This document shows, piece after piece, positions 52,597 through 60,860 of a stretch of 64,000 nt of DNA (its first letter is position 1; every line of letters begins with the position of its first letter). A model generated the notes under the pieces. It worked only from the letters and a program-made list of their open reading frames with translations. It searched no databases and had not been told where the DNA came from. Source of the DNA: Streptomyces yangpuensis (GTDB lineage: Bacteria > Actinomycetota > Actinomycetes > Streptomycetales > Streptomycetaceae); assembly GCF_001005295.1 (NCBI RefSeq), contig NZ_LBMK01000008.1, forward strand, positions 62,001 to 126,000. The letters are read 5' to 3'. Position numbers and translations under genes: made by a program.

Positions 52597-52642
52597 AGCC
52601 GGGGCCTCCGACGCCTGCGCGAGTGCCCACGGGGCCCCGGCT
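52597..52642 (+). terminator. Hairpin after the rodlin gene
   Basis: AGCCGGGGCC and GGCCCCGGCT (10 bp, perfect) with a 26-nt loop, 16 bp after the rodlin stop codon. Confidence 0.55.
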
Positions 52643-52726
52643 TGTTCCACCCGGATCCGCCGATCCGGCCTTCGAACGGCGCGCGGCGGCCGCACGGCCG
52701 CCGACGTGGGCACCGATCTCCCCACC

Positions 52727-52761
52727 ACAGAGCCTCCGCCCGACCGGGCCGGAGGCTCTGT
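52727..52761 (+). terminator. Strong hairpin downstream of the rodlin gene
   Basis: ACAGAGCCTCCG and CGGAGGCTCTGT form a perfect 12-bp stem with an 11-nt, GC-rich loop. A second, stronger terminator candidate for the rodlin transcript. Confidence 0.65.
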
Positions 52762-52931
52762 CGCGATCCGGAAGCGGGCGAGTCCCGGCGGCAGGGGCTA
52801 CCGAGGGTTCCGGGCTCCTGGATCGTCTACGTGCTCTGGCCGCTGACCGCCGTGGCCCTCGCGGTGATCGTGGTGTGGCGCCGCGACGTGTGAACCAGCC
52901 GGGGGACGCACCATCCGGTAGCTTCGGTTCC

Positions 52932-53231
52932 ATGACCACTGAGCCGCAGAGCTTCGAGATCCTGGTGGTGCCCGAGCACATCGAGAACCTCCGTGGGGCC
53001 TCCCCGGCGGACCGCGCCCTGAGGTCGGCCGTGGTCGAGGCGACCGGCGAGCAGGGGGCCTCCGGATATCCCCGGTACAGGGGGCAGGGCGTGGAGGCCG
53101 ACATCGACCCCGCCACGCGCACCATCGAGGCCCTGCTCATCGACGGCGCGGAGCTGGACTACGGGCTGATCGCCATGGTCGCCCCCAAGGACCGGGGCCG
53201 GGGCGGCGGCCGCCGTACGCAGGGGACGTAG
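52932..53231 (+). CDS. Hypothetical protein, 99 aa
   Basis: Small soluble protein, ATG 52932 preceded by TAGCTT at 7 nt and no ribosome binding site (leaderless). It has FEILVVPEHIENLRGASPAD at the start and DIDPATRTIEALLIDGAELD, then a basic Gly/Arg tail. No family recognised. Confidence 0.6.
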   Translation: MTTEPQSFEILVVPEHIENLRGASPADRALRSAVVEATGEQGASGYPRYRGQGVEADIDPATRTIEALLIDGAELDYGLIAMVAPKDRGRGGGRRTQGT

Positions 53232-53375
53232 GGGGCCGCGGCCGGGTGAAGCCGGGCGGGTCGTCCCCGCCCCAGCGGCAGGCGTCCGGCCCGGACCGCC
53301 GGCGCGGGGTCCGGGCCGGACTCGGGTGGTGCGGGCGGGCCTCGCTCACCTGGAGGGTGACGTCGTCCACGACAG

Positions 53376-53479
53376 CTCTACCGGGCGGCGGCCCGCGCCT
53401 ACCTGGCCAACGTCGACAAGGACCGCTCCGCCGGGAGTGGTGGGACGCGCACGCGGAAGTGCACCCGGTCATCGAGTGA
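53376..53479 (+). pseudogene. Fragment of an unknown protein with frameshift
   Basis: One frame reads LYRAAARAYLANVDKDRS and a neighbouring frame then reads EWWDAHAEVHPVIE before a TGA at 53477. The two look like one helical C-terminal segment split by a single-base change near 53430. No start or upstream homology is seen in the GC-rich sequence before it. Confidence 0.35.
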
Positions 53480-53524
53480 CCGGGCGCGCAGGCCGCACCA
53501 GGGGAGGCGGGGAGGCGGGTGGCG

Positions 53525-54355
53525 TCAGCTCCGCCGGTGGGCGGTCAGCAGCAGGTACTCCCACTCCATCACGCCGTCGGTGGTGTGTTCGGCGGCGAGC
53601 GCGTCGAGCGCCGCGTCCAGGGCCGCGACCTTCTCCGGATCGTCGCCCACCGCGCGGTACACCGCGATGGTCGGCCCGTAGCAGGCCTTGAAGAACTCCC
53701 GGAAGTCCGGCGGGTTCTTGAAGAGGGTCACGGGGACCGTCCGGCGGCGGGCGACGACATCGGTGACCGCGTCACCGAGCAGCTCGTGGACGTACTCCTC
53801 GTTCCCCCACAGCGGCGGCGGCTGCACACCGGGCGGGGGCGGCGGGGCGTACGGCTTCATCGTCGCGAACAGCCGCCCGACGAAGCCCTCGGGGGTCCAG
53901 CTGATCAGCCCGACCGTCCCGCCGGCCCGGCACACGCGCAGCATCTCGTCGGCGGCGGCGCGGTGGTGCGGGGCGAACATGATGCCGATGCAGGACATGA
54001 CGACGTCGAACTCGCCGTCCGCGAACGGCAGCGCCTCGGCGTCCGCCTCCCGCCACTCCAGCTTCGCGCCCTGTACGGCGGCCAGGTGCCGTCCGACCTC
54101 CAGCAGCTCGGGGGTCAGGTCGGACGCCACGACGTCCGCCCCGGCCAGCGCGGCCGGGATGGCGGCATTGCCGGAGCCCGCCGCGATGTCGAGGACCCGG
54201 TCACCGATCTGGATCCCGCACTCCTTCACCAGCAGCGGCCCCAGCGGGGCGACGACGTGGGAGGCCACGGACGGGTAGTCGCCCATGGCCCACATCGCAC
54301 GGTGCTTGGCCTTCAGACCGCGGTCGGCCTGCTGCGCCTCGTTCGCATCGGTCAT
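53525..54355 (-). CDS. Class I SAM-dependent methyltransferase, 276 aa
   Basis: UbiE-like methyltransferase: motif I VLDIAAGSGNAAIPAALAGA near 54-73, motif II VVASDLTPELLEVGR, READAEALPFADGEFDVVMS near 103-122, and VCRAGGTVGLISWTPEGFVG near 140-160. A Pro-rich loop (PYAPPPPPGVQPPP) sits before the C-terminal cap. GGAGGACG precedes ATG 54355. No sequence resemblance to the methyltransferase at 51301 beyond the shared fold. Substrate unknown. Confidence 0.87.
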   Translation of the reverse strand: MTDANEAQQADRGLKAKHRAMWAMGDYPSVASHVVAPLGPLLVKECGIQIGDRVLDIAAGSGNAAIPAALAGADVVASDLTPELLEVGRHLAAVQGAKLEWREADAEALPFADGEFDVVMSCIGIMFAPHHRAAADEMLRVCRAGGTVGLISWTPEGFVGRLFATMKPYAPPPPPGVQPPPLWGNEEYVHELLGDAVTDVVARRRTVPVTLFKNPPDFREFFKACYGPTIAVYRAVGDDPEKVAALDAALDALAAEHTTDGVMEWEYLLLTAHRRS

Positions 54356-54464
54356 GACAGACGTCCTCCAGCGCCTCGAAGCGGTCCTTCCCCGAGACTA
54401 GGGACACTTCGGCGGACCGGCCCGTCGGCGGGGCCACCCGGGTGCCGGTGCCCGGCCGGCCGGG

Positions 54465-54695
54465 TCAGTCGCGGGCCGTGCGGCCGCCGAAGTCGCGCGC
54501 GAAGCCTTCCCGGAATCCGGGTCGTTCCAGCGCGTCCTCGAAGGCCCGTGTGGCGCGGGCGAGCGCGGTCGCGTTCTCCTGGGCGGTGGTGAGTTCGGCG
54601 AGGTACGCGCGCAGGCTCAGTCCGCGGTCGGCGGCGAGCACGGCGAGCCGGTCGCGCACATCGGTGTCGACCTCGACGGTGGTGGTGTCGGCCAT
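54465..54695 (-). CDS. Orphan ribbon-helix-helix (antitoxin-like) protein, 76 aa
   Basis: The N-terminus TTVEVDTDVRDRLAVLAADR with LSLRAYLAEL is a ribbon-helix-helix DNA-binding unit of the VapB/Arc type. The C-terminal Ala/Glu-rich helix and FREGFARDFGG look like an antitoxin tail. No toxin gene (PIN, RelE, MazF-like) lies on either side. CATACT 6 nt before the ATG suggests leaderless expression. Confidence 0.65.
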   Translation of the reverse strand: MADTTTVEVDTDVRDRLAVLAADRGLSLRAYLAELTTAQENATALARATRAFEDALERPGFREGFARDFGGRTARD

Positions 54696-54775
54696 CCTCC
54701 GAGTATGCGCGTCCGGCGCCCGGCCGGGGGCCCGTTCGCCCGGCCGGTACCCCCGCCGTCCGGCCGGCCGTCCCG

Positions 54776-56011
54776 CTATCCCGCCCAGCGTCCGGTGAGG
54801 AAGGTGATGGCCACCGTGGTGCACAGCGGCCCGGCCACGTACAGGTAGGCGCTGCGCACCCGGGGCCGGCGCAGGCTCCAGCCGGCCAGGGCGATCCACA
54901 GCGGCCACCACAGCAGGGTGGAGCGGGGTACGGAGGTGTACCAGTAGGAGGTGCCCAGCGCCCACAGGGTGAGGGCGATGTAGAGCGCCTCGGGCCAGCG
55001 GCGGCCCCGTACCAGCACGGCCAGCAGGACCACGCCGGTCACCATCGCCAGGAGCTCCGCCTGCCACATCAGGGCGTAGCCCGTGGGCTGGGTGTGCCCG
55101 AAGGCAGCCGTCCAGGTGTGGGACCAGGCCTCCCACGGCAGGTGGAACTCCCGGTACCAGCCGCGCTCCTGGGAGTGCTTCCAGGCCATCCAGTCCCCGG
55201 TCCACGCATGCAGGTACCAGCTGTGGAGCAGCGGCGGGAGGGCCGGCAGGAACAGCCAGGGGGCGCTGCGCCAGACGGTACGGGTCCGGGCGGTCAGCAG
55301 GAAGTGGAGGGCGAGCGCGGCCGCGAGGAAGAGTCCCGTGACCCGCATCGAGCAGGCCAGGCAGGTCAGGACGGAGGCGGAAGCCCAGTTCCCGCGCTGC
55401 GCCGCCAGCCAGGCGGGCAGGGCCAGCGCGAGGAAGAGCGACTCGGTGTAGCCGGCGGCGAGGAACACGGCGCAGGGCGAGACCAGCAGGAAGGTCACCG
55501 CGCGCCGGCCGGCTTCGTCGTTGCCCAGCAGGTCGCGGGCGATGCGGGCGAGGGCCAGGACGGCGACGCCTCCCGCGACGAAGGAGATCAGTGCTCCGGA
55601 GGCGGCCCAGGAGGGGACGACGGTGTGCACGGCGCGCAGGACCAGCGGGAAGCCGGGCAGGAAGGCCTCGCGGTTGTCCCAGCCGACGGTCCAGGGGCCG
55701 GTGGCGTCGGGGAAGTAGCCGTCCCTGGCTATGCGGACGTAGAACGTCCAGTCCCAGCGCTGCCAGGGCGTGAGCAGCGACGCGGGCCGGTGGCTGTCGC
55801 CGTCGGCGGGGAACAGCCAGCCGACGGCGCCCGCGGTCGCCCAGATGCCGGCGCGGGTCAGCAGGTAGAGCCACAGCACCTCGCGGTCGGCCGGCCCGAG
55901 CATGCGCAGGGCCGGGAGCGAGCGGCGGGGGCGAGGGGCGGCGGGACGGCCGGCGGGCGCGGGCCGCGAGCGGGGGACCTCGGCCGGTCGGTGCGGGGCC
56001 GAAACGGACAT
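54776..56011 (-). CDS. GT-C family membrane mannosyltransferase (PIG-V-like)
   Basis: A 411-aa polytopic enzyme. The first luminal loop carries WQRWDWTFYVRIARDGY near 85-101, with the conserved W-D and acidic residues of polyprenyl-phosphate-mannose-dependent GT-C enzymes, then REAFLPGFPLVLR near 115-127. About ten hydrophobic helices follow. It probably adds mannose to a lipid or protein at the outer face of the membrane, using polyprenyl-phosphate-mannose as donor. A Pro/Arg-rich cytoplasmic N-terminus precedes the first helix. CAGGAG lies 8 nt before ATG 56011. Confidence 0.83.
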   Translation of the reverse strand: MSVSAPHRPAEVPRSRPAPAGRPAAPRPRRSLPALRMLGPADREVLWLYLLTRAGIWATAGAVGWLFPADGDSHRPASLLTPWQRWDWTFYVRIARDGYFPDATGPWTVGWDNREAFLPGFPLVLRAVHTVVPSWAASGALISFVAGGVAVLALARIARDLLGNDEAGRRAVTFLLVSPCAVFLAAGYTESLFLALALPAWLAAQRGNWASASVLTCLACSMRVTGLFLAAALALHFLLTARTRTVWRSAPWLFLPALPPLLHSWYLHAWTGDWMAWKHSQERGWYREFHLPWEAWSHTWTAAFGHTQPTGYALMWQAELLAMVTGVVLLAVLVRGRRWPEALYIALTLWALGTSYWYTSVPRSTLLWWPLWIALAGWSLRRPRVRSAYLYVAGPLCTTVAITFLTGRWAG

Positions 56012-56125
56012 AAGCGGATCTCCTGGCCGTCTGAGGGTGTGCGGAACCGCCGGCCGGGGTTCCCGGGCCGGTGTCCGCAGGCGGCGGTGTGGGGTGGGGT
56101 GAAGCCGGGGCGAGTGCCGTGGCCG

Positions 56126-56578
56126 CTACCGCGGCAGTTGCGTGCTGGTGCTGGTGCTGGTGCCGGAGGGAGGCGGCGAGCCGGGGTACGTTCTGCGGGG
56201 CGGGGTGGCGCTCATCGTCGCGGTGGCGGTGCCCGTGCCCGCGGTCGCGCTGGGCGGAGTCAGCCAGGCCCTGGTGCCCTGAGGCGAGGGAAGCACGGAC
56301 GTCGGCAGGGAGGTCGGCAGATCGGAGGGCGGTACGGGAGAGGGGGTCGTCGCCGGGAGCATCGGTCGGCCGCTGTCGTGTGGCAGGAACGCGGCCAGTG
56401 CGGCGCCGGATCCGCCGAGCAGCAGACAGCAGGCGGCCGCGATGCCCATGATCCGGCGCCGCCGGACCCGTTCGCCGTGCTGCTCGATGACGGAGACGGG
56501 CGGGAGCGTGGTCGCGGACTGCCCGGCGGAAGCCGCGGCGCGGAAGGCCGACCGCAGCGGGTCGTGGGACTCAGGCAT
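56126..56578 (-). CDS. Membrane protein coupled to an ECF sigma factor
   Basis: A 150-aa protein overlapping the sigma-factor stop by 8 bp. It has a cytoplasmic N-terminus of about 42 residues, one membrane helix (MGIAAACCLLLGGSGAALAA at about 44-63) and a Pro/Thr/Ser-rich extracytoplasmic part. Such proteins are the usual partners of SigE-like ECF sigma factors and may act as anti-sigma or modulator; the short N-terminus lacks a zinc-binding anti-sigma motif, so the role is uncertain. Confidence 0.72.
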   Translation of the reverse strand: MPESHDPLRSAFRAAASAGQSATTLPPVSVIEQHGERVRRRRIMGIAAACCLLLGGSGAALAAFLPHDSGRPMLPATTPSPVPPSDLPTSLPTSVLPSPQGTRAWLTPPSATAGTGTATATMSATPPRRTYPGSPPPSGTSTSTSTQLPR

Positions 56579-57068
56579 CGGGGGCCTCCTCGGTGCTCGG
56601 ATCCTGCAGGTGATGTGAGAGCGCGGCCCGGCCGCGGGTGAGGTGGGTCTTGACCGTGCTGGCGGACAGTGAGGTCTCGGCGGCGATCTGCTCGACCGTC
56701 AGGTCGCACAGGTAGTGCAGCGCCATCGTGCGGCGCTGCTTCAGGGGCAGCCGGCGCAGCGCCTCGACGAGGGCCACCGCCTCGGGCCCCGGCCCCTCCA
56801 CGTGCTGCACGGGAGTACTGCGCCGCCAGGCGTCGGCGGAGCGCCTGCGCACCCGCCAGCGGCTGACCGCGAGCCGCCACGCGACGGTGCGGATCCACGC
56901 CTCCGGCCGCCCGTCCCGGTCCAGCTGGCGCCGCCGCCCCCACCCCCGGACGAAGGCCTCCTGCACCACGTCCTGTGCCTCGTGATGATCACCGAGCATC
57001 ACGTACAGCTGTCCTGTGAGCCTTCCCGCCGCTTGTGCGTAGAACGCTTCGAACTCCTCGACGGTCAA
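56571..57068 (-). CDS. SigE-like ECF RNA polymerase sigma factor
   Basis: A 165-aa sigma factor. Region 2: LYVMLGDHHEAQDVVQEAFV near 21-40 and EAWIRTVAWRLAVSRWRVRR near 53-72. Region 4: LPLKQRRTMALHYLCDLTVE near 102-122 and SLSASTVKTHLTRGRAAL near 130-147. The TTG at 57068 is preferred: it opens LTVEEFEAFYAQAAGRL, the normal start of this family, and GGGAG lies 7 nt upstream. An ATG at 57146 would add 26 residues of poor quality. Probably responds to envelope stress with its membrane partner. Confidence 0.83.
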   Translation of the reverse strand: MTVEEFEAFYAQAAGRLTGQLYVMLGDHHEAQDVVQEAFVRGWGRRRQLDRDGRPEAWIRTVAWRLAVSRWRVRRRSADAWRRSTPVQHVEGPGPEAVALVEALRRLPLKQRRTMALHYLCDLTVEQIAAETSLSASTVKTHLTRGRAALSHHLQDPSTEEAPDA

Positions 57069-57304
57069 AAATCGCTCCCGAATCCATGTATCCCTCTCAC
57101 CGGGCATACGCCCGGCGCACCGCATCCGGTCGACATCGGACGACATGAACTTCTGTGACTGCCGTCACATGGCGGGCGGCCCGCTCATCGTCGCGCCGGC
57201 CGCGGCGGGGACGGTGGCGCCACGAGCCCAGAGGGGGGCCGGACAAGGCCGGACAGGGCCCCGGGGCCGGGCCCGGACGGGGCAAGGGCAGGGTCCGGAA
57301 CGGC

Positions 57305-57340
57305 GGAAGGGCCCGGATCCACAAGGATCCGGGCCCTTCC
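57305..57340 (-). terminator. Terminator of the tRNA-fMet gene
   Basis: GGAAGGGCCCGGATCC and its perfect complement (16 bp) enclose an ACAA loop 7 bp past the tRNA 3' end. Confidence 0.8.
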
Positions 57341-57346
57341 GAGCAG

Positions 57347-57420
57347 TAGCGGGGACAGGATTTGAACCTGCGACCTCTGGGTTATGAGCCCAGCGAGCTA
57401 CCGAGCTGCTCCACCCCGCG
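57347..57420 (-). tRNA. Initiator tRNA-fMet (CAT anticodon)
   Basis: Read on the minus strand the gene folds as a cloverleaf: acceptor CGCGGGG/CCCCGCT, D arm GAGC...GCTC, anticodon arm CTGGG-CTCATAA-CCCAG and T arm with GGTTCAAATCC. Three G-C pairs in the anticodon stem and a mismatched first acceptor pair (C1-U72) are the hallmarks of the initiator tRNA. CCA is not encoded. A strong hairpin follows. Confidence 0.95.
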
Positions 57421-57709
57421 TCGGTGGACCTCACCCTACGGCATCCGGGGGACCGTCCTCGATGCATTTTCGGGCCGCACTTGCCCGGCAAGTCGGTACA
57501 AGGGCGAATTCCCGCCGCGCAAGCGAGATCATTCCCCCTGGTGACAGTGCGTACGTGCGTGTACCTTCTCCGGTAGCTGTCGTGGTTCGAAGTGCCTTGC
57601 CCGCGCCTTCCGGCGTGGGCAGTTTTGCTGTGTTGTGCCGTAGGACCAGGGCGATCACCTCCGTCCTCCACGCCGTGTGGAGGACTTACGTCAACGGGAA
57701 GGCATGAAC

Positions 57710-57913
57710 ATGGCTACGGGAACCGTGAAGTGGTTCAACTCGGAAAAGGGCTTCGGCTTCATCGCCCAGGACGGCGGCGGCCCGGACGTCTTCGCCCACT
57801 ACTCGGCGATCAACGCCACGGGCTACCGTGAGCTCCAGGAGGGTCAGGCCGTGACCTTCGACATCACGCAGGGCCAGAAGGGCCCGCAGGCGGAGAACAT
57901 CACCCCCGCCTGA
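57710..57913 (+). CDS. Cold-shock protein (CspA family)
   Basis: A 67-aa single cold-shock domain. RNP1 is KGFGFIAQ and RNP2 is DVFAHYSAI, with the opening MATGTVKWFNSEKG. It binds single-stranded nucleic acid as an RNA chaperone. ATG 57710 has GGGAAGG 7 nt upstream; an ATG 6 bp earlier is possible. A long leader (from about 57550) precedes it, and hairpins at 57924-57943 and 57988-58024 follow. Confidence 0.93.
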   Translation: MATGTVKWFNSEKGFGFIAQDGGGPDVFAHYSAINATGYRELQEGQAVTFDITQGQKGPQAENITPA

Positions 57914-57923
57914 TCCCCGGCCG

Positions 57924-57943
57924 GCCCGGGCACTGGCCCGGGC
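57924..57943 (+). terminator. Hairpin after the cold-shock gene
   Basis: GCCCGGGC repeated as an inverted pair around ACTG, 10 bp after the stop codon. Confidence 0.5.
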
Positions 57944-57987
57944 TCCGGAGAACCGTTTCCTCCCCCAGGTGAACCGGGGGAGTGCAC

Positions 57988-58024
57988 GATCAGGGCCGTG
58001 CGGCATCGCCGCACGGCCCTGATC
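57988..58024 (+). terminator. Perfect 17-bp hairpin downstream of the cold-shock gene
   Basis: GATCAGGGCCGTGCGGC pairs perfectly with its complement across an ATC loop. Strong terminator candidate. Confidence 0.75.
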
Positions 58025-58029
58025 CGTCC

Positions 58030-58270
58030 CCGGCCCGGCTGCTCCGGCCGCCGGTTTCCCCCGGCCGGGATCCGCGCCCTGCCGGACACCGACGCGGACC
58101 ACGGCGCCACCCGGCAGTGGCGCGCCCTCGCCGAGAGCAAGCTCCCCGAGCTGGACCGCTTCATCCGGCAGACGCAGATGCTGCGCGACGCCGTCGCCGG
58201 CTGCCTCGCCTGCGGATGCATGAACTTCGACACGTGCGGGCTGCCCGCCGAGGGCGGACCGGGCTCCTGA
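58030..58270 (+). pseudogene. SoxR-type MerR regulator C-terminal remnant
   Basis: The frame reads WRALAESKLPELDRFIRQTQ (the MerR dimerisation coiled coil) and then GCLACGCMNFDTC, which has the C-x2-C-x-C-x5-C spacing of the SoxR 2Fe-2S site. The winged-helix DNA-binding half is missing; upstream is the terminator hairpin. It ends at 58270, 46 bp before the RNase H start. I read it as a 5'-truncated regulator, although expression of a cluster-binding fragment cannot be excluded. Confidence 0.6.
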
Positions 58271-58316
58271 CCGGCCGCGGGCCCTACCGCCACCGGGGAT
58301 GAGGCATGATCGGGGG

Positions 58317-59018
58317 ATGTCTGATCGCATCATTGCCGCCTGTGACGGAGCGGCGAAGGGTAACCCCGGACCCGCCGGCTGGGGATGGGTCATCGCCGAC
58401 GCCGAGGGACGCCCCGAGCGCTGGGAGGCCGGTCCGCTGGGGCGGGCCACCAACAACATCGGGGAGCTCACCGCGCTCCAGCGGCTGCTGGAGGCGCTGA
58501 CGCCGGGGACGTCCGTCGAGGTGCGGATGGACTCGCAGTACGCGATGAAGGCCGTCACCCAGTGGCTGCCCAACTGGAAGCGCAACGGCTGGAAGACCTC
58601 CTCCGGCCAGCCCGTCGCGAACCGTGAACTCGTCGAGGAGATCGACCGGCTGCTGGCCGAGCGCGATGTGACGTTCCGCTACGTTCCCGCGCACCGCGAG
58701 GACGGCGACCACCTCAACGCGATCGCCGACCAGGCCGCCAGCGACGCCGCGCTCCGGCAGGAGGCCGCGGGCACGGCCCTGGGGAACGCGGACATGCCCG
58801 TACCGGCTCCCGCCGCGCCCGCGCGCCAGAAGTCCGGTACGGCGAAGAAGCGGGCGTCCGCCGGTTCCGCGACAGGTCGGGGGAGCCGGGCCATCAAGGC
58901 GAAGTTCCCCGGCAGCTGCCCCTGCGGGAAGCCGTACGCCGTCGGGGACATGATCGCCAAGAACGGCACCCGCTGGGGCCACGAAACCTGCGCCACGGCG
59001 GCGGCCGACACCGCGTAG
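58317..59018 (+). CDS. Ribonuclease HI with C-terminal zinc-ribbon-like tail
   Basis: A 233-aa protein. The RNase HI domain (1-150) has all acidic catalytic residues: Asp in AACDGAAKGNPG, Glu in NNIGELTALQ, Asp in RMDSQYAMKAV and Asp in LNAIADQAAS. It cleaves RNA in RNA-DNA hybrids. After a basic Ala/Lys linker the last about 35 residues contain SCPCGKPYAVGD and WGHETC, a possible zinc-binding C-x-C/H-x2-C site. CATGAT 6 nt before the ATG, with no ribosome binding site, suggests a leaderless transcript. Confidence 0.9.
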   Translation: MSDRIIAACDGAAKGNPGPAGWGWVIADAEGRPERWEAGPLGRATNNIGELTALQRLLEALTPGTSVEVRMDSQYAMKAVTQWLPNWKRNGWKTSSGQPVANRELVEEIDRLLAERDVTFRYVPAHREDGDHLNAIADQAASDAALRQEAAGTALGNADMPVPAPAAPARQKSGTAKKRASAGSATGRGSRAIKAKFPGSCPCGKPYAVGDMIAKNGTRWGHETCATAAADTA

Positions 59019-59029
59019 CGGCCGGTGGG

Positions 59030-59785
59030 TCAGGGGCGGGTCACGCGGAGGTAGGCCACCTCGTACGACATCGAGGACACGCCCGGCTCGGGCTTCGGGT
59101 GATAGCGGCCCGCGCAGACCGAGAGGTTGACGATCAGGTAGGCGCGCCAGCGGCGGCCCACCCCGCGGCGGTCGGCGAAGACCTGCTTGCCGTTGACCCA
59201 CCACACGACGGAGCGGGAACCGAACTCGACCTTGAGGTCCACCCAGCCGCCGGGGCGGATCGCCGGGTCCCGGTGGTAACGGGAGCCGCCCCGCACGTGG
59301 TTGGACAGTTCGAGCAGGTCGGGGTTGTCCGGGTGGTACTCGAAGACGTCGATCTCGTTGTCGCCGTCCAGCCAGGTCCAGATCGCGGGCCAGGCGCCGA
59401 GTTCGACGGGCAGCCGTACCCGGGACTCCAGTACGTCACCGGTCCGCACCATGAACCCCTCCTCGCTGCCCTCGGTGGTCAGCAGGCCCGCGTTCCAGTT
59501 GCCGTCCGGGCGGCGGGCGGCGCGGAAGGTGCCGGTCCGGCTGAAGGAAGGGTCCGACACGAGGTGGTCGAGCTTGTTGTCGCCCGGGTTGGTGGGGCCG
59601 CCGTTCGGATAGGCCCAGGAGCGTCCGGCGACCCACTGGCGGGTCGAGGTGAAGTCCGCCGTGAAGACCGGGGTCCGGGCGACCGCCGCGCTTTCGTCGT
59701 CACGTCCGGGTGTGGAGGAGGCGGAGTCGGAGGAGGTGGGGCGTCCGAGGAGGCGTCGGAGCCGGTCGAGAATCTGAGTGAGCAC
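59030..59785 (-). CDS. Glycoside hydrolase family 16 protein, apparently not secreted
   Basis: A 251-aa protein with the GH16 catalytic motif E144-I-D146-V-F-E149 (DNEIDVFEYHPD), the form with a beta-bulge seen in laminarinases. Core strands GAWPAIWTWLDG before and SVVWWVNGKQVF after it fit a beta-jelly-roll glucanase. GTG 59785 is chosen because AAGGAG lies 5 nt upstream. The N-terminus (a short amphipathic helix, then Ser/Thr-rich) has no signal peptide, unusual for this family. Likely substrate beta-glucan or a similar polysaccharide. Confidence 0.82.
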   Translation of the reverse strand: MLTQILDRLRRLLGRPTSSDSASSTPGRDDESAAVARTPVFTADFTSTRQWVAGRSWAYPNGGPTNPGDNKLDHLVSDPSFSRTGTFRAARRPDGNWNAGLLTTEGSEEGFMVRTGDVLESRVRLPVELGAWPAIWTWLDGDNEIDVFEYHPDNPDLLELSNHVRGGSRYHRDPAIRPGGWVDLKVEFGSRSVVWWVNGKQVFADRRGVGRRWRAYLIVNLSVCAGRYHPKPEPGVSSMSYEVAYLRVTRP

Positions 59786-60005
59786 ATCGCTCCTTCCCGA
59801 GAACGTGAGCTCTTGCAGCATGCCCGCTTCCGGGGGAATGCATACCGGTCAACCGGTTTGTGTTTCGGCCGGGTTCCGCTCCGGAGAGCCGGGCCGGGAG
59901 CCGCACGGGCCTGGACCGGCGTGATCCCGGCCGCCAACAACGGTTGCGCATAAGACAGTTGCGCGCCCCCACTGCGGGGTACCATCCGTGCCGTTGGGGG
60001 GTACT

Positions 60006-60860
60006 GTGACACGACGCCATGTCGCGCTGCGCGCCTACGACGGTGCGGCAGCAGGTTTGTTCTCGGTGGCCGTCATGGCCGCGGTGGCCGCAATGGCCGG
60101 GTGCACGGCCGACGGGCCGGCCGACGGGAAGGACGGGAGCGGGGCGACCAGCCACGCCCCGCCGACGTCCCCCGCCCCGGCGGCGTCCACCACCGCGCCC
60201 TCGGCCGTCTCCCTCGTACCGGAACTGGACGAGTCCAAGCAGCCGAAGACGGCGGCCGAGGCCCGGGAACTCCTCGCCCGGATCCTCATCACCGAGGACG
60301 CCTTCGGCCCGGGCGTGGTCCGCAGCACACCGTTCGAGAGCAGTTCCGGCCGCTGGCCCGTCCTCGACGAGGGGTGCGTCTGGCAGACCGCCGACCTGCC
60401 GCAGGACGTACTCGCCACGAACACCCGCTACTTCCAGATCCCGGCCGCGGACGGCCACGGCCGCGTCCGGCTCAATGCCACGGTGACCGTCCACCGCGAC
60501 CGCCGGGAATCGGGCTGGGAGACGGCACGCGCCATGGAGGAGGTCCTGCGCTGCCCCGACCAGAAGGTCCGCGAGGGAGAGCAGCTGGGGGGCCTGCTGG
60601 GCAACGCCATGTACCAGGGGGAGCAGCTGAACAACTGGAGCGAGGACGCCTTCAACGAGATCGGCACCTACACCAGTGAGCAGGACGGCGGACCGCACCG
60701 GTACTTCTGGTACCAGGCGCAGTTCGGCCCGGTCACCGTGGCCATCGCGGGCAAGGGCGCCGAGGGCTTCAAGGACGAGACCCTCACCCAGCTCGTCGTC
60801 CAGGGCAACAGCCGCATGATCGCGCAGGCCAAGCAGGCCCTCGGAAAGGCGGCCGGCTGA
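60006..60860 (+). CDS. Predicted lipoprotein upstream of the kinase genes
   Basis: A 284-aa exported protein. The signal peptide runs to a lipobox AAMAGC near residue 33, followed by a Pro/Ala/Thr linker. The folded part (WPVLDEGCVWQTADLP, MYQGEQLNNWSEDAFNE and YFWYQAQFGPVTVAIAG) matches no family I know. GTG 60006 has GGGGGG just upstream; GTG 59988 is an alternative. TACCAT at 59979 may be its -10. The stop overlaps the kinase ATG by 1 nt, so the lipoprotein may work with the kinase as an envelope sensor. Confidence 0.72.
   Translation: MTRRHVALRAYDGAAAGLFSVAVMAAVAAMAGCTADGPADGKDGSGATSHAPPTSPAPAASTTAPSAVSLVPELDESKQPKTAAEARELLARILITEDAFGPGVVRSTPFESSSGRWPVLDEGCVWQTADLPQDVLATNTRYFQIPAADGHGRVRLNATVTVHRDRRESGWETARAMEEVLRCPDQKVREGEQLGGLLGNAMYQGEQLNNWSEDAFNEIGTYTSEQDGGPHRYFWYQAQFGPVTVAIAGKGAEGFKDETLTQLVVQGNSRMIAQAKQALGKAAG

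Noticed and set aside
52815..52893. Short hydrophobic segment YVLWPLTAVALAVIVVW
   Set aside because: Looks like a membrane helix but has no start codon with ribosome binding site and is too short to call.
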